Assembly (NCBI GenBank): GCA_000149265.1
Contig: CH002478.1
Coordinates: 153,591-217,590 of the forward strand
From: Ciona savignyi
Lineage: Eukaryota; Chordata; Ascidiacea; Phlebobranchia; Cionidae
Direction: 5' to 3'
Length of the DNA: 64,000 nt
Notes under the pieces: generated by a model
The model's input: only the letters and a program-made list of their open reading frames with translations
Told to the model about the DNA's origin: nothing
The model's database searches: none
In this document: in pieces, positions 23,992 through 60,447 of the stretch
Numbering within the stretch: the stretch's first letter is position 1
How the letters are laid out: every line of letters starts with the position of its first letter
Made by a program: the position numbers and the translations under genes

Positions 23992-25748
23992 TCATGATGC
24001 AGACTGCATATTTAGGTCTTTTCCACTGGTACTGGTGATACCCCCTACCTCACTTGGTTGCGGATATTGCTGGAAATATAAACATAATAAATATACTACA
24101 CAACATACACCAATAATTCTATGGTTTTTACTGTCATTCACAAGCACCAATTTAAATCTAAAAGAAATAGTTTAGTTAGTGTTTTGTTTAAAATACTAGT
24201 AGTGCTGTCCCAACAAAACAATGTTACATATGTAAGTTTGTTTTATAGTAACTGTAACGTAATTAAAACAAACAACATTTAAATTGATGTACTCAATACT
24301 GGTAATTAGCTTATAATGAATACTTCTGTTTGGGATGACCATATCCAAATCAGTTTGGTTTCTGAAATTTCTCAAAAAATAATGTCAATTCTAGAATTTT
24401 AACTGCTCTGAAATAGATTCAAAGAGCAAAATAAAAAACTGTCGTACTATTTTATTAAGAAAAATAGAATTGCATGTATGTATAAAAAAATAATAACTGC
24501 AATTTTAAATTATAATCATCATCATTTTTAACTTAAAAAGGTTTTACTTCTTTTCCTAATTTGCATTAATCATATTTTGTTTAAAACTCAACTTAATTTC
24601 AAATTAGTATAATCACAAATTAATTTTAAATCATTTCCTCTTTTAAATGAATTCAAATCTTGATTCTGACATGGACATCTGATACGGACATAAATACGTT
24701 ACATAATTCTGCAATGGCAACATTACAAAATACTTGCTCTTACTATATAATTGTAAAAAGCAGGAAGTAGTTTACGTGAAAGTATCGACAGTTCTTTCCT
24801 GTTTATGTACATATTGTGCAAACTCCTATCCCATAGCACTCAGCATGTCACCTTTTTTTTATAAAACTTATTTACAAAACCTTGTTGGCAAAACTAGTAT
24901 GGTAAACAAAAAAAAATATTTTACTGTACTGCATGGCACAGGTTTTAATTTAAGCGTGAGAATTATATAATTTTGCTACTCATACATTTAAACATCTATA
25001 AATATTAATTACCAGGGATATCATTCACAATATTAGCAATTTTAACATTCTGTTATATATACATTTACATTATTTACAGTCAGAAAAGGTATATAATAAT
25101 AATGGTTTGTATTAGAAATTAGACATACACGCAAATGATAAATGTGACTAATACTATAAATTTAGTTTTTTATTTCACATCATGTAAAAACAAAGGCAAT
25201 AAAAGGGTTCCATTACCTGCGTGACATATAGTTTCATAAATTCATTATCAGTACGGCCAGATAGCGCAATCGCAAATTCCTCATCAGAACTCATTGACAC
25301 CAATTCATTCTCCTCATCTTTCCATTGTAAGCAGAATTTCCCTGCGCGTAGACTTGGGAACATAAAAGCAATCTAAAAACAAAATGTGAAAGATGTTATA
25401 AGTCAGGTTCTGTGTAGGTTTAAAAATGTTATAGTTAGATTTTTTGTGTAGGTATAAAAATTGTTTTTAACTTTAGATAGTGTTATGTGTAGGTTTTTTA
25501 ACGATTTTAGTGTGAAAACAAAAAATAAACTAAACTTATTAAAAAATACTTTTATTTCTTATTATTTATATACATATGTTATTTACCTCAAAACTTCATT
25601 ATTTGAATACTTAAATCTTTACCATTACCTTTTTACTAATGCATTCATAAATTCTGGGGGCATTTGAATTGAAGAAAAATCTTCGAATCTCTATTGGTTT
25701 TTCATAGTTGTCATTGTACAAATACACTTTATATTGCACTTTTGCCAT
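23992..25748 (-). CDS. p62-like PB1-domain protein, nearly PB1-only (about 117 aa)
   Basis: Three minus-strand exons in phase 0: 25748-25629 (starts MAKVQYKVYLYND), 25372-25217 and 24069-23992 (ends in TGA). Exons 1 and 2 form a complete PB1 domain, residues 1-92. Basic residues lie in the first half (IEIRRF), and the acidic OPCA-like loop is WKDEENELVSMSSDEE, so it has both faces for head-to-tail PB1 oligomers. The intron position inside PB1 and its phase match those of the p62 gene at 28783, and the order of motifs is the same, so the two are probably duplicates. The third exon adds only about 25 residues (QYPQPSEVGG...). An internal donor (CCAAGTGAG|GTAGGG) could extend the protein through undetected exons. 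No ZZ, LIR or UBA was found. Likely cytosolic; it could join or cap p62 filaments (inference). Confidence 0.65.
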
Positions 25749-27182
25749 ATATTTACTTATATACACAAAGGTATTTCCAGGCAGTACCTATTTAAGATAG
25801 AAATAAAATAATGCTTTCAAAGTGAATGACACTCGCAGCAAAATCAAATTTAAATGTTTAAATCTCTACAATAGAAGACAGAGACATTATATATTTATAC
25901 TTGGAAACGGATTACGAGTGACTACATCATAAATGGAATGAATCAAATGAAAATTTTTGGGTACAATTTTCTGCAGAAAAAGTAAGCAGATAGCTAGAAG
26001 TTCAAATACAACGTAATGTACACACACTACCATAGAAGGGTCAAAAAACCAATTGAAAAAAACTGTCACAGTTTATATGGATGCAACAGAGTATTTATTG
26101 ATTAGGTAAGGGAACTTTTACCAATCTTACAGCGAAATACACATTTTCCACTTGAGAATTACACTACAAGCAAGTTAAATTAAGACTGTGGATATATAAA
26201 GAAATGATATACCAGTACACAATACTTGGAAGTCTTTGATATATAAACTAGTGCTAGGAAATGTGCAGCAAATTTACTTGCTACAAAAACATAACCGCTA
26301 AACTGAAGTATATTTCATCATTATTAAAAATGAGAGATATACCAGGTTGTTTATCTTACTGTACTAAAACTCATGCAAAAAATAAATATATATCAGCTAC
26401 AGCAGCTCCTTAAATTAAAATTTTTCTAACTCAAAGATGGTATGATACAGTGCGAAAATTAAGATAATTAATTTTACAAAATCTCTAATCCATATATGTG
26501 CATTTGCATCAAATAAATGTTTTAAATCTCACCCAACACATATTCTGTGTTACAGTGCGAGTTAAACGTTAACATTATACAATTCTAAATTGCTCATATT
26601 TTGAATAGGCCTATTAAAGAACATTTAATTCAAACCAAAGCTATAACACAACGACAAGTCACTCATATACAATTGCCTAGTTGTCAATGTCCAGATTAAA
26701 CTAGGGCTGCAAAACCATAGAAATTATAATATTATTAAATATTCAAGGATAACATAGAGGGAAATATATCATTTTGTGACAAAATGGCAACCAATACATT
26801 TCTCCATACCATGTACGTCATAAAGAAATGATGGATACCATGTATGTCCTAATGATGTTACACTAACGTATACTGGAATTTGTGCGGTCATTGGATTAGT
26901 TTGACAGTTGTTGAGTCAAACACGGAGTGAATTGTGACAAAGGATTCAATCACACCATGCATGGATTGCGTTATAATAAGTGAGGTTGTGAGACTTTCAC
27001 CAAAATATTTCAGTTTGGATACATGGCTATTCTTCGGCAGCAGTTATCGAAAGTATGAATCACCGATTATTACTAAAGCATTAAAATTCACAGCCCTAGT
27101 TTGGATGAGTAAAGTTATGTCAAAATTGTTTAGTAAAAACTCCTCGCTGTAATCATTTCAATACAGTATTGTTTTGATTGAT
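25749..27182. other. intergenic region between two minus-strand genes
   Basis: Holds the upstream region of the PB1 gene and the 3' UTR of the PITP gene. AT-rich. Two small frames, 25887-26069 (minus) and 26934-27152 (plus), have no support. Confidence 0.4.
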
Positions 27183-28082
27183 CTATTCAACTGATTTTTT
27201 TTCACTTGGATCATCAACTTTGGTCCCACGGATGGATCCTTGGCTTCTGATTCGGTCCAGTTCCTCTTTTATTTCATCTTCGATGCGGCGAATATCCACC
27301 ATTGTTAAGCCATGATAGTTGTCCATCCAACACACAACCTGTCTGTGAAAGTTGGTGAAAAGTCGCCGTTCCTGACCTTGAATAAATTTCTCGATGCGGT
27401 TTTGGAATCCAAACCACTTAAATTTTACTGAGACAAGCTTGTAGGCACACATGTACGCCGGACGTGGTATGTTTTCACCTGGCTTCTGTGTCTCGTATAG
27501 CTGCTTCTGGACGCGCAACTTTTCAATCCAGTTAGGACCAAAGGGTCCTCTTTCTGCTTTTTTTGACCTAAATTTCGATGGGTCAAATTCTTCCTGGTAA
27601 TCAGAAGGTCTGACAGGATCATTCGCAATGTCTATTGTTATCACTTCTCGTTCTTTTAGCTCTTTTGCAGATAGATTATGCACATTTTCAGAATCTCCCA
27701 AATCATCCTTGTGAATTGATCGGATTACTATTTCAAAATCATCCTTCATGTAGTCAGGATTTTTAAATTCAGTCTTGCAGTAAGGATAAGCGTTCCAAGC
27801 TCGCTCAGAGGCACTGAGAGAACCACGGGGAGCTAATAAGCGAATAAATCCTGGGACCCTTGATGCGAAATGGTACTCCTTGTTTGTGTATTGTCCGCTT
27901 TCCATAGTGCCGTCGTCGAGTTTTTTGGTATACGGCTCATTATTAAGGACTTGAATGCCTTCACCGCCACCAGTTTCGTTTTTACTTGCTTCGGCGACAG
28001 ACCACAACTGTGCGATCTGGTATTCTTCTACGGTCAAAGGTAGAATAACTCGAAATTCTTTAAGTAACATTCTTCTAGCCAA
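27183..28082 (-). CDS. PITPN: class I phosphatidylinositol transfer protein (PITP), intronless, 299 aa
   Basis: A single open frame covers a whole START-like class I PITP of the PITPNA/PITPNB type, which binds and exchanges phosphatidylinositol and phosphatidylcholine between membranes. Family marks in order: [20 protein letters not shown] at the N terminus, IQVLNNEPY near 42-50, [10 protein letters not shown] with the Thr/Lys of the inositol-binding region, NAYPYC with the conserved Cys, [16 protein letters not shown], and [12 protein letters not shown] in the C-terminal helix. The usual membrane-inserting Trp-Trp pair reads Trp-Phe. The length is slightly above the family's roughly 270 residues because of a polar tail and four extra residues (MARR) before the MLLKEF start; either ATG could be used. 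The absence of introns, against intron-rich neighbours, suggests a retrocopy that stays open, or intron loss. It is divergent from p62 with about 700 bp between the starts. Confidence 0.93.
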   Translation of the reverse strand: MARRMLLKEFRVILPLTVEEYQIAQLWSVAEASKNETGGGEGIQVLNNEPYTKKLDDGTMESGQYTNKEYHFASRVPGFIRLLAPRGSLSASERAWNAYPYCKTEFKNPDYMKDDFEIVIRSIHKDDLGDSENVHNLSAKELKEREVITIDIANDPVRPSDYQEEFDPSKFRSKKAERGPFGPNWIEKLRVQKQLYETQKPGENIPRPAYMCAYKLVSVKFKWFGFQNRIEKFIQGQERRLFTNFHRQVVCWMDNYHGLTMVDIRRIEDEIKEELDRIRSQGSIRGTKVDDPSEKKSVE

Positions 28083-28782
28083 AAGGTCGGATTGTAACGA
28101 TTTTTGATACAGCTGGGCGCTGGCGAGTGAGATCCGCTATGACGTTTTGGTCCCGTGACCAGTTACGAAATATGTAGGTATTTTCCCGAAATAGGTTACA
28201 TTTGAAATCTTGGCCCTAAATATTGGATATTTCTATATTTATTACAATAATATAAGTAAAGTATTTACATCTGAAATATTTTATTTAATTTATTAGACGA
28301 AAATAATCTTAAAATATGCTCTATTCTCATAATTCATATACGAACTAATATATGCTGTTTACGCAAAAAATACTTAAATATTTAGTATCAATTTATGTAA
28401 ATTAAAGTAAAAAATGTACAATTTTGTTGCGTAAAACAAATTTATTTATTTATAAAGAAATTTTGATTAGAAATTCATTAGATTTCTATGAAGTGGGTAT
28501 GTCCCTTTAAAGATAAGTCCCTTTGGGAAATGCCTAGTCATGGTTGTTTATTTGGTCATGTGACTTTTGAAGCAAAATAGTCATAGTTGTGTGAGCTATT
28601 CGTGGTGAAATTTTCAATTTGACAAGTCACGTCGATGAATAAATGGCGTAAGAACAGTGGAAACTTCTAGAAGAAATACAGAACATATAAAGCCGCATCG
28701 ATAATCGGTCTACACATATCACCGACTATTAAGAGAAGATTTAAAGTGTACCTGTCAACTAGTTAGAATCAAGAACGATAAA
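28083..28782. promoter_or_regulatory. shared upstream region of the divergent PITP and p62 genes
   Basis: The two start codons are 700 bp apart on opposite strands, so this interval must hold both 5' UTRs and probably both core promoters. The PITP-proximal part (28083-28150) is GC-richer; the middle is AT-rich. Just upstream of p62, GTGACTTTTGAAG and GACAAGTCACG are present, but no specific factor site is claimed. Confidence 0.4.
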
Positions 28783-30790
<2,008 letters not shown>

Positions 30791-32591
30791 ACCAGAAAAC
30801 TGACGGTTTTATACATAGCACCTACCTTATGTTGATATTTTTGCCCACTCTGCATTTACTTCTTGTCCATTTCTTTTACAATCACAAGTGTAAATATACT
30901 AGTCAGTCATAAAAATAGAATACATTTTTATCTTTATAAAAATTGATGTATGGTATTGTGGATGTAATTACCACCATAATGTTTTTTCATGTGGGCTGTT
31001 ACTATATAATCTGTGTAACTAGTAATTCCATGCATGGTGTTTTAATGTGTGCACTTTTTAATACACTTAAATAACTCAAAACAGTTGATGTAAAAATAAA
31101 CATCAAGCTCACATTCCTTGGTCGTTTTATCATGATAATGTATATACCCACTCTGCTGTAATTAACCCTTTGTTTAAAATTGAGTGTTTAAAATTTTTTA
31201 AAGTTGTTTTGACTTCTCTCTTAACTTTCGTTCCATGGTTTTCTCTTTTATTTGGTCTTTTTTAACCAACAAAATTTAATAAGATGAGTAATATTTTATT
31301 CACCTTTTCTTTTAGAATTTCTCTATTATTTTCTACTTTCTCTGTAATCATGTATATTATAATTGTATAAGTACAATACAACAACAAAAAAAGGATCTCT
31401 TTTTGATTTTATTATACCATTTTCTGAGTTTTCTTTAAAAATACAGAGAGTTTGTTTATATTGTGGTAAGATATTCAATAAGTACTTTAAAGTGCCTAGC
31501 ACAGGACACAAACCACTAGCTAGCGACCAGTTTGATATATGCAACCCATCGACTGAAACAATCTGCAACACTTCAGCTGTTCCCATATACCCAGGTGGAA
31601 ACAGTATATCCATTGTTGTTAAATATATGTGGTTCAATGACAGTCAATTAACTTAACATCAATTTAAGATTATCTTGTGTCCACAGTAGGGTTTCAGGGG
31701 CCATTGAAGTGTGGTGTATGTTTCCAATAAAAGTCAAAGTAATTCGTATTGTGTAAATTTAACATTCGGCTATGTATGTGTGTTGCCCAAGTACACAACC
31801 TAACCTAGCAGGAGTAAAAAAACGAATATTACGCATAGTGATGACACTCGTCGTTGTCACCTACACCACATTACCAGACACATATTACAGGTCAAGCCCG
31901 AGATAAGAGAACCCGGTTTGGTTTCAGTGCCGTGGTTAAATTCGTGTACCCTTTTACCACAATTTACCGCCGTATCTTAACCTCATTTTGGCACCAAACC
32001 ACTATTGTTCCCACAAAGGATTATTTTCCAAAATACTGGTAAAGCCTTTCAAAATTAAGGACACCGCTAAAACGAAGAAAAATACACATTAAAATCCTGG
32101 TTTCTACGGGCCGGTTTCAAAATCAGGGTTTACAGTTTATGTTATTTTATATGCTGTCTAGTATATTGCGCTATATTTGTAACCATAGTTTACTAGATTT
32201 ATTTTTGTGGTCACCTTGTTTGTTTGGCGGCAACAATGTTTTAAAAACAATTTTAAAAAAACTTTTCATTGTTGATGTTGACACACCCCTTAATTCTATA
32301 CACAAAGACCTGGTTCATACACAGTTTTTAAACTGGCAAGTGACAACAGCGGAAATGAGGTTCATTTATAGGTGGTATCATTAAAAAGTTATTCACACAC
32401 TTTAATAGTACCAATAAATTTAGATTTTCTTGTGGCATAGTTTTTTTTACTAATTTATAAAAGTCTTTCTCTAAAACTGTAAAACATCGAACACAAATTT
32501 ATCAAACTTCTTTCGACACGGATATTTATTTAAGTCATGGTTATACGAAATATATAGAGGTTATACATATATAAACTGGATTGCAGACAAA
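30791..32591. other. p62 3' flank and intergenic DNA with SINE relics
   Basis: Includes the likely p62 3' UTR (AATAAA near 31095) and the 3' side of the minus-strand lectin gene. Open frames of about 100 codons on both strands at 31326-31656 coincide with a SINE relic and are not taken as genes. Around 31780-31800 GTTGCCCAAGTACACAACC is a second trace of the SINE central motif on the minus strand. Confidence 0.4.
31440..31660 (-). repeat. tRNA-derived SINE relic, minus strand
   Basis: Read on minus, AAACTGGTCGCTAGCTAGTG, then TTTGTGTCCTGTGCTAGGCA, then CTTTAAAGTACTTA aligns in order with AAACTGGTCGCTAGGTAGTC, GGTTGTGTCCTTAGGCAAGG and CACTTAACGGTCATTA of the copy at 4432. The tRNA-like head (GATGGGTTGCATATATC) precedes it. 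Edges are approximate. Confidence 0.6.
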
Positions 32592-33548
32592 TTACACCGG
32601 GAACGAACACATAGGAACAAGATACGGATGGTTTGAAAAATGATTAAACATTCCGTAGCTATTTCCTAGGGATGCTTTGGTGGCCACCACCAAACCCATA
32701 TAACTAAAGCCTGCAGTATTTACCGGGTAACCGGGGTGCCATCTGGAATAAATTGAGTTACCGGTTGTAGAGGATCGTACAGTTCCATCCTGAAAAAGAA
32801 TGTGGTGTTTCGTGTTGTATTGTACAAAGTATATAAGAGAAGAAAAGATGTTCATGTTTATCATTCTGAATGGAAAAAACAAAATGATAAATTTGAGTGC
32901 TGCGATAACATACACCCCTCAAACCTGATGCTGGTAGGCTGAAGCAAGCCAAAACTCCACATAATTTGGATTTCGATCTATGTATGCGTTCCAAGCTTGT
33001 TTTGCGTAATTGTACACCAAGTCGTACATTTCAGCGTTTTCTATATCCAACAACTGGCCTCCGTGGTAAACACACATGCTCCGTGCTTCGCTCCACGTCA
33101 TACCATACCCACTCGTGTAAATGAATCGAATGCATTTTCCACCGTACATCACACCGCTGCATTTTCCTGTGAAGTAAACATTTTTGAATATCTTTTTAGC
33201 CTAAAACGACACATTAAAACTTGTACACGCTTAAGGCTGGCGTCTGAAACCGAGTTGTCGGAGTAATTCCAGTTTTATCTATTTTCATTATAAACAAATA
33301 CAACTCTTTGAATTGAATCTATTTAACATTTTTACGCGTACAGTCTATACACATAAGCAGTCTGCCGTCTAGGTTTAAAAAATCCACACCCGTACAGTAC
33401 AAATAGAAATTTAAAAGGTCTTACTCTCATTGTTAAGTGCTTCCTGAATCATAGTTTGTACATGAGAGCAATTGCATTGGTTTTGTGATTGGCTTGCCAT
33501 AGTTTCCGATACAACATGAGTGATGCAGCAAATTGCAATCAGCAGCAA
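32592..33548 (-). CDS. secreted C-type lectin-domain protein, 5' end lost in an assembly gap
   Basis: Minus-strand exons: up to 33548 (open into the gap) to 33425, then 33166-32925, then 32789-32592 with stop. The first visible exon begins inside a hydrophobic run (LLLIAICCITHVVSET), the core of a signal peptide, followed by a short Cys-containing stalk (QCNCSHVQTM). Exons 2-3 form one C-type lectin-like domain: GKCIRFIYT, TWSEARSMCVYHGGQLLDI (the standard W-x-x-A-x-x-x-C motif of helix 1), VEFWLASAY in the strand before the long loop, and PMCSFPV as the final Cys-containing strand. The Ca2+/sugar motifs EPN or QPD and WND are not visible, so carbohydrate binding by the classical site is doubtful. 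The protein is short, with one domain and no membrane segment after it. The missing start lies in the 100-N gap at 33549. Confidence 0.82.
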
Positions 33549-33648
33549 NNNNNNNNNNNNNNNNNNNNNNNNNNNNNNNNNNNNNNNNNNNNNNNNNNNN
33601 NNNNNNNNNNNNNNNNNNNNNNNNNNNNNNNNNNNNNNNNNNNNNNNN
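33549..33648. other. assembly gap of exactly 100 N
   Basis: The gap interrupts the first coding exon of the lectin gene, hiding its start codon and promoter. Confidence 0.99.
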
Positions 33649-33765
33649 TGTTAGGTATATACGGGACTGAGAAGCATTGTGAACGAAAAGGACGGGATAT
33701 CTTTTTCACTAAGTGACTTACCCAAGAACACAACCATCTAACCAGCCACTAGTATTAATCTTTTA
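33649..33765 (-). repeat. SINE fragment next to the gap, minus strand
   Basis: On minus, CTAGTGGCTGGTTAGATGG, then TTGTGTTCTTGGGTAAGTCA, then CTTAGTGAAAAAG matches the central part of the SINE at 4432. Repeat sequence here may explain why the assembly broke. Confidence 0.55.
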
Positions 33766-36025
33766 ATATTTAACATGTAGATATTTCTTATTTGTTGGTT
33801 TTCGTTTTTTTGCTCCTTCTTTACGGTAATAGAGATAATAGCAATGTTTAAAAACTAAGCAGGGAAAACGAAATAACTACAATAGTTACAACACATTATA
33901 TGTATTTACATATGACTTATGAAAAAGTCGACGTGTATGTTATATTTGATATTTAAAAATAAAGTCAACTAGTTGAATGTGTAAAACTCCAAAAAAGTGA
34001 CCAGAAATTAATATGTAATTTACTTTTATTCAGTATTGACTGTTATTACATTTCAAAACGCCCTTCTTCCAGTTCAGCGGACAAACAGTTTTCTCTGTTT
34101 TGAGTCATATATAAGGTTCGAATCTTTGGTCATTGTTGCAATGCTTTCACTGCAGTTTTTGCCAAATACGGCACGAACATGGTGTACGAAACTCATGCTG
34201 CCCGAAGCGAGGCACAGTCAGTGATGCAGCTTTTACGCTGTTTGGTGGTAATAAATATATAAGAATTAAAACAGTTCTAATGTAGTTATATAAATCAAAA
34301 GAAAATAGTCATAGAAAAAAATCTTCTGAAAATGGCAATTATCAATTAATATAACAAAAGAAGGTGATAACATTTTATTTTTGGTTAAAATATTTATTCT
34401 GCGATTGCCACCATTTCTTGCTTAACTAAATTTTGTTTACCTGTTTAAAACTACCTGGATGTTAGATCATTGTCTTGATATCTAGATAAACTAGCATGCA
34501 TTAGTCATCTAACTTTTCGGTAACTGATCTTATTTTGAGTGAACTTATTAATACTGCCATTTCGAGTTACCCGATGCCTACAGGGCAAGTCGCTTACAGT
34601 AAATCAAGATGGGAAATTTTGATTCTTATGCGATAACAGAGTTTATTGGCAAATTATTGGTGTAAATACTTTTAATTTGCGAATTGCTCATGCGAAAAAT
34701 ATTGCTCACGGTATTTTCTTCCAAAACGTTGAGTTTAGAATCTGTTTGCAACTTTAAATGAAAATGCGAAATCTATACAACAAAAGGGTAAAGATAAATT
34801 GTTTTGTAATGATTAAAAAAACGATTTTGTCGCACCAAAAGATATAAAGGACATAATTATTCATAAAAAAGTGGATGACCAATCGATCCAATTGTAACAA
34901 ACGCAATGATTCAAAGAAAAGTATAAACATGAATAATGAGAAGCTACAGCATTTGCACGGATACTACACATAACCTTCAACCGAACACAACAAATTCGTT
35001 TTATCACAAACCATGCCTTTCGTATTTCGCCACCACTGACATTCAACCTTTCCTCTAACATTCTTAACAAACAAGCATAAAAGCGACCAAAATGAAAGCA
35101 TAAAAAGCGCTTTAAATAGCCCTATAAAGATCCAGGGAACTTGTGAAGTGTTTAAGATTATAAAAATATCTTATCTTTAAATGAAAACACAGTTTAAACC
35201 CGGGTTTAAAATAACAGTGACAAAAAATAGGAATGCTAACACGTTCAACCAGCGTTTTTAGTGTAATACGGAGTCGGGGCAGCCAATTTCAACTTAAACA
35301 TGACAGCTGTTGGCAAGTCAAATATGCTTGTTGGCGATTTGGGCGCAGAAGTATATGAAATAGAAAATCGAAAGAAACACAGACAACATGCACATGGAAT
35401 ACAACAGCGGGGCAGTGGTCATTACGTTCTTTGCCGTGTAAAATATATGAAACGTTAGAAAAGTCGAAAATAGATCTCAAAGCAGGATCACCAGCATTTT
35501 TTATAAAAAAAAACAGTGCAAAGATGGTAAAACCAGGGATTAAAAACAGATTTTGGCCACACCCGATCCCAAATTTTAAGCACGAAAATCAAGCAAGCAA
35601 AGCGACTACAGCACAGACAGATGATTAAAAAATGAAGCGATTTCCTTTTGGAATGAACACACAAACATGATAAAATGGCAGCGCTAGAAAGTATGCTTAG
35701 TGCAGAGATGCTGGAGTGTAGTATAAAAGAATGTAAAAGTTTTGTCGGCGTTTAGCACCTTCGTTATAATGCAACAGAATTGGGGGAACATTGAAATAGA
35801 AGCATGGTAGAGGTAGGGAGGGTGCATGGCGAACTGCTGCAGCCCAGTGATATTATTATTTGTTTGTATAAAAAAGGATAGCTATTAAAATAACGCTTTT
35901 GAAAGGATATGGAATTGGGAAGAATCTTAAAAGCAAGTGCCAGGTATTTCACTTGTACCACCCTTTATAAATTCGACAATAGTGGGAAGGAGATACTTAA
36001 ATCGACATCTGAACGTAGAGGAGAA
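33766..36025. other. intergenic region, lectin 5' flank to MAP3K1 3' flank
   Basis: AT-rich, with frames of at most about 70 codons (for example 34861-35070 minus and 35431-35628 plus) that lack domains and splice context. It should contain the lectin promoter and the MAP3K1 3' UTR. Confidence 0.4.
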
Positions 36026-58825
<22,800 letters not shown>

Positions 58826-59334
58826 ACTATGGCTTATATTGGACTCAAGTGCAAATTTTAACTTGATAACAGATGCCTCATGATCTGGTACTGATCTTCC
58901 GTTTTTGTTGGAGTTTCACTCTTTCATGTTGCAGATAAGGTCGCTAATAATGGTGGCTTAAAACTTTCTTAAAAAAATAGCAGCTATCCACTGAGCACCT
59001 CAATTTAGTTGCATTTCTTTATCGAGACGAGGCATTATCAAAGAGTATAAAATACCTTGCTCACTCATGCCGAGCACCCTAAAGCTGGAAGTAGAACAAA
59101 AATTGTATGAATCTCGTGGAATGTAATAGCCTAAGAAATTACACCTACTTATCTTACTGCTAATTCTATTATTTCTTTTAATTTTCATATTTTAATTGCA
59201 TTTATTATTAGGTGGAACCTGCTTCGACAACCACAAGATTTTGCGGTGTCGCCTAGTTAAACTTCAGTAAAATTAATTTTTATATCGTTTATTATTTATT
59301 ACTCTTACATTTAAAATATAAATTCTTCATTGAT

Positions 59335-59545
59335 TGGGCAACACTTAAATGAGGGAAGGAGGGAAAATGCTGAGTAAAATTAGGGAAACTAATTTTAACC
59401 CTGCACTAAACAGTAACCTGAAGCCCAGAACTAACCCTAACTCCAACCCCATGTTTAAAACTGACTCTAATTCCCTAATCTTTGTTTTAGTGTGTAGTTT
59501 CCCTTCTACCCTCTTTCCCGCTTTCCCTCCTTTAAGTATTCCCCG
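59335..59545. mobile_element. small fold-back/MITE-like element related to the one at 59757
   Basis: The left edge (CACTTAAATGAGGGAAGGAG) and the inverted right edge (TACTTAAAGGAGGGAAAGCG) are imperfect inverted repeats. The interior module (ACTAATTTTAACCC, then AACTAACCCTAACTCCAACC, then CCATGTTT) recurs in the element at 59757. No target duplication was recognised. Confidence 0.5.
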
Positions 59546-59756
59546 ATTGATTTACTAATTGTCTGTAATTGATCATCATTAACATATTTAGGTAAATATG
59601 CAAATTCGACGGATTTTTGCAGCTTATATCTCCTTTAGCTTTTTCTGAACCAAAACACAACACTCGAATTTGATTTACAAAGACCAAATTTAAAACACAG
59701 TCAACTCTATATCATGCAACACTACGAATCAAAAACCTTATATAAAGTTAAAATAA

Positions 59757-60447
59757 CATGCGGCTAGAGACAGAACGGTAGTCTGTTTTTTCTCTGTTGG
59801 ATGGCGCTATTTATCAGCTGTACTAAAGCGGGGAGGAGGGAAACTACTAACTAAAATTACGGACACTAATTTTAACCCATTCCTGAACACTAAACTTAAC
59901 CGCAGGACTAACAATAACTCTAGCCCCATGTTTATTACACCATTTACGCATTTTAAGTAAATAGTGTTTACAATTAAAAAACTGCGAAGAGATCGATTAC
60001 TTTAGCCAATGTTTGGAAAAATTCCAAAAATGCTCAGACAAGCTGAATGCGGGGTTATGATGAGTTTGTTTATAACTAAGAAACAAAAGAGTTAAAAAAA
60101 CGGAAAAAAAGCAAGCTCCCCGTAGGGGAATCGAACCACTGTCTCCCGCGTGACAGGCGGCGACGCTTACCACTACACTAACGAGGAACACCATCAGTAA
60201 GTGCGAAAACTAGTATAAGACAGTCGCGGGTGCCTCTAAATACTACAGGACCGCTTAGATCACTTAGATTGCTATAGAAAGTAATTCTAACCCTGTCCCA
60301 AACACTAATCTCAACCCCAGAACTAACTTTAACCCCAACCCTAACATTAATTTCGAAAATAGTTACTCCCCAGATAATTCCAAAAAAATAAAAAGGCGCC
60401 ACCCAGCAGAGAAAAATCAGACTACCGTTCCGTCCCTAGTCGCATCT
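59757..60447. mobile_element. 691-bp TIR element carrying a tRNA-Asp-like sequence
   Basis: Ends are long imperfect inverted repeats of about 57 bp: the left contains GAACGGTAGTCTG and TTTCTCTG followed by GGCGC; the right is its reverse complement with a few substitutions. The element is bounded by identical 10-bp direct repeats, GTTAAAATAA, at 59747-59756 and 60448-60457, which suggests insertion with a 9-10-bp duplication (Mutator-like size; inference). The interior has telomere-like CTAACC-rich stretches and, at 60116-60187 on minus, a tRNA-Asp(GTC)-like sequence. No transposase frame is present. Confidence 0.7.
60116..60187 (-). tRNA. tRNA-Asp: tRNA-Asp(GTC)-like gene or pseudogene
   Basis: On the minus strand the sequence begins TCCTCGTTAGTGTAGTGG and ends TTCGATTCCCCTACGGGGA plus a G discriminator. 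The acceptor stem TCCTCGT/ACGGGGA pairs over seven positions (one T-G). The anticodon loop CTGTCAC holds GTC. The T loop is the standard TTCGATT. Compared with metazoan tRNA-Asp, two stem positions do not pair: the outermost anticodon-stem pair (G-G) and one T-stem pair (T-C). A T7 run follows the 3' end by about five bases, a good Pol III terminator. It lies inside a TIR element, so it may be captured or decayed. Confidence 0.7.

Noticed and set aside
31326-31656. Frames of about 100 codons on both strands
   Set aside because: They coincide with a SINE relic whose central motif is recognisable on minus.
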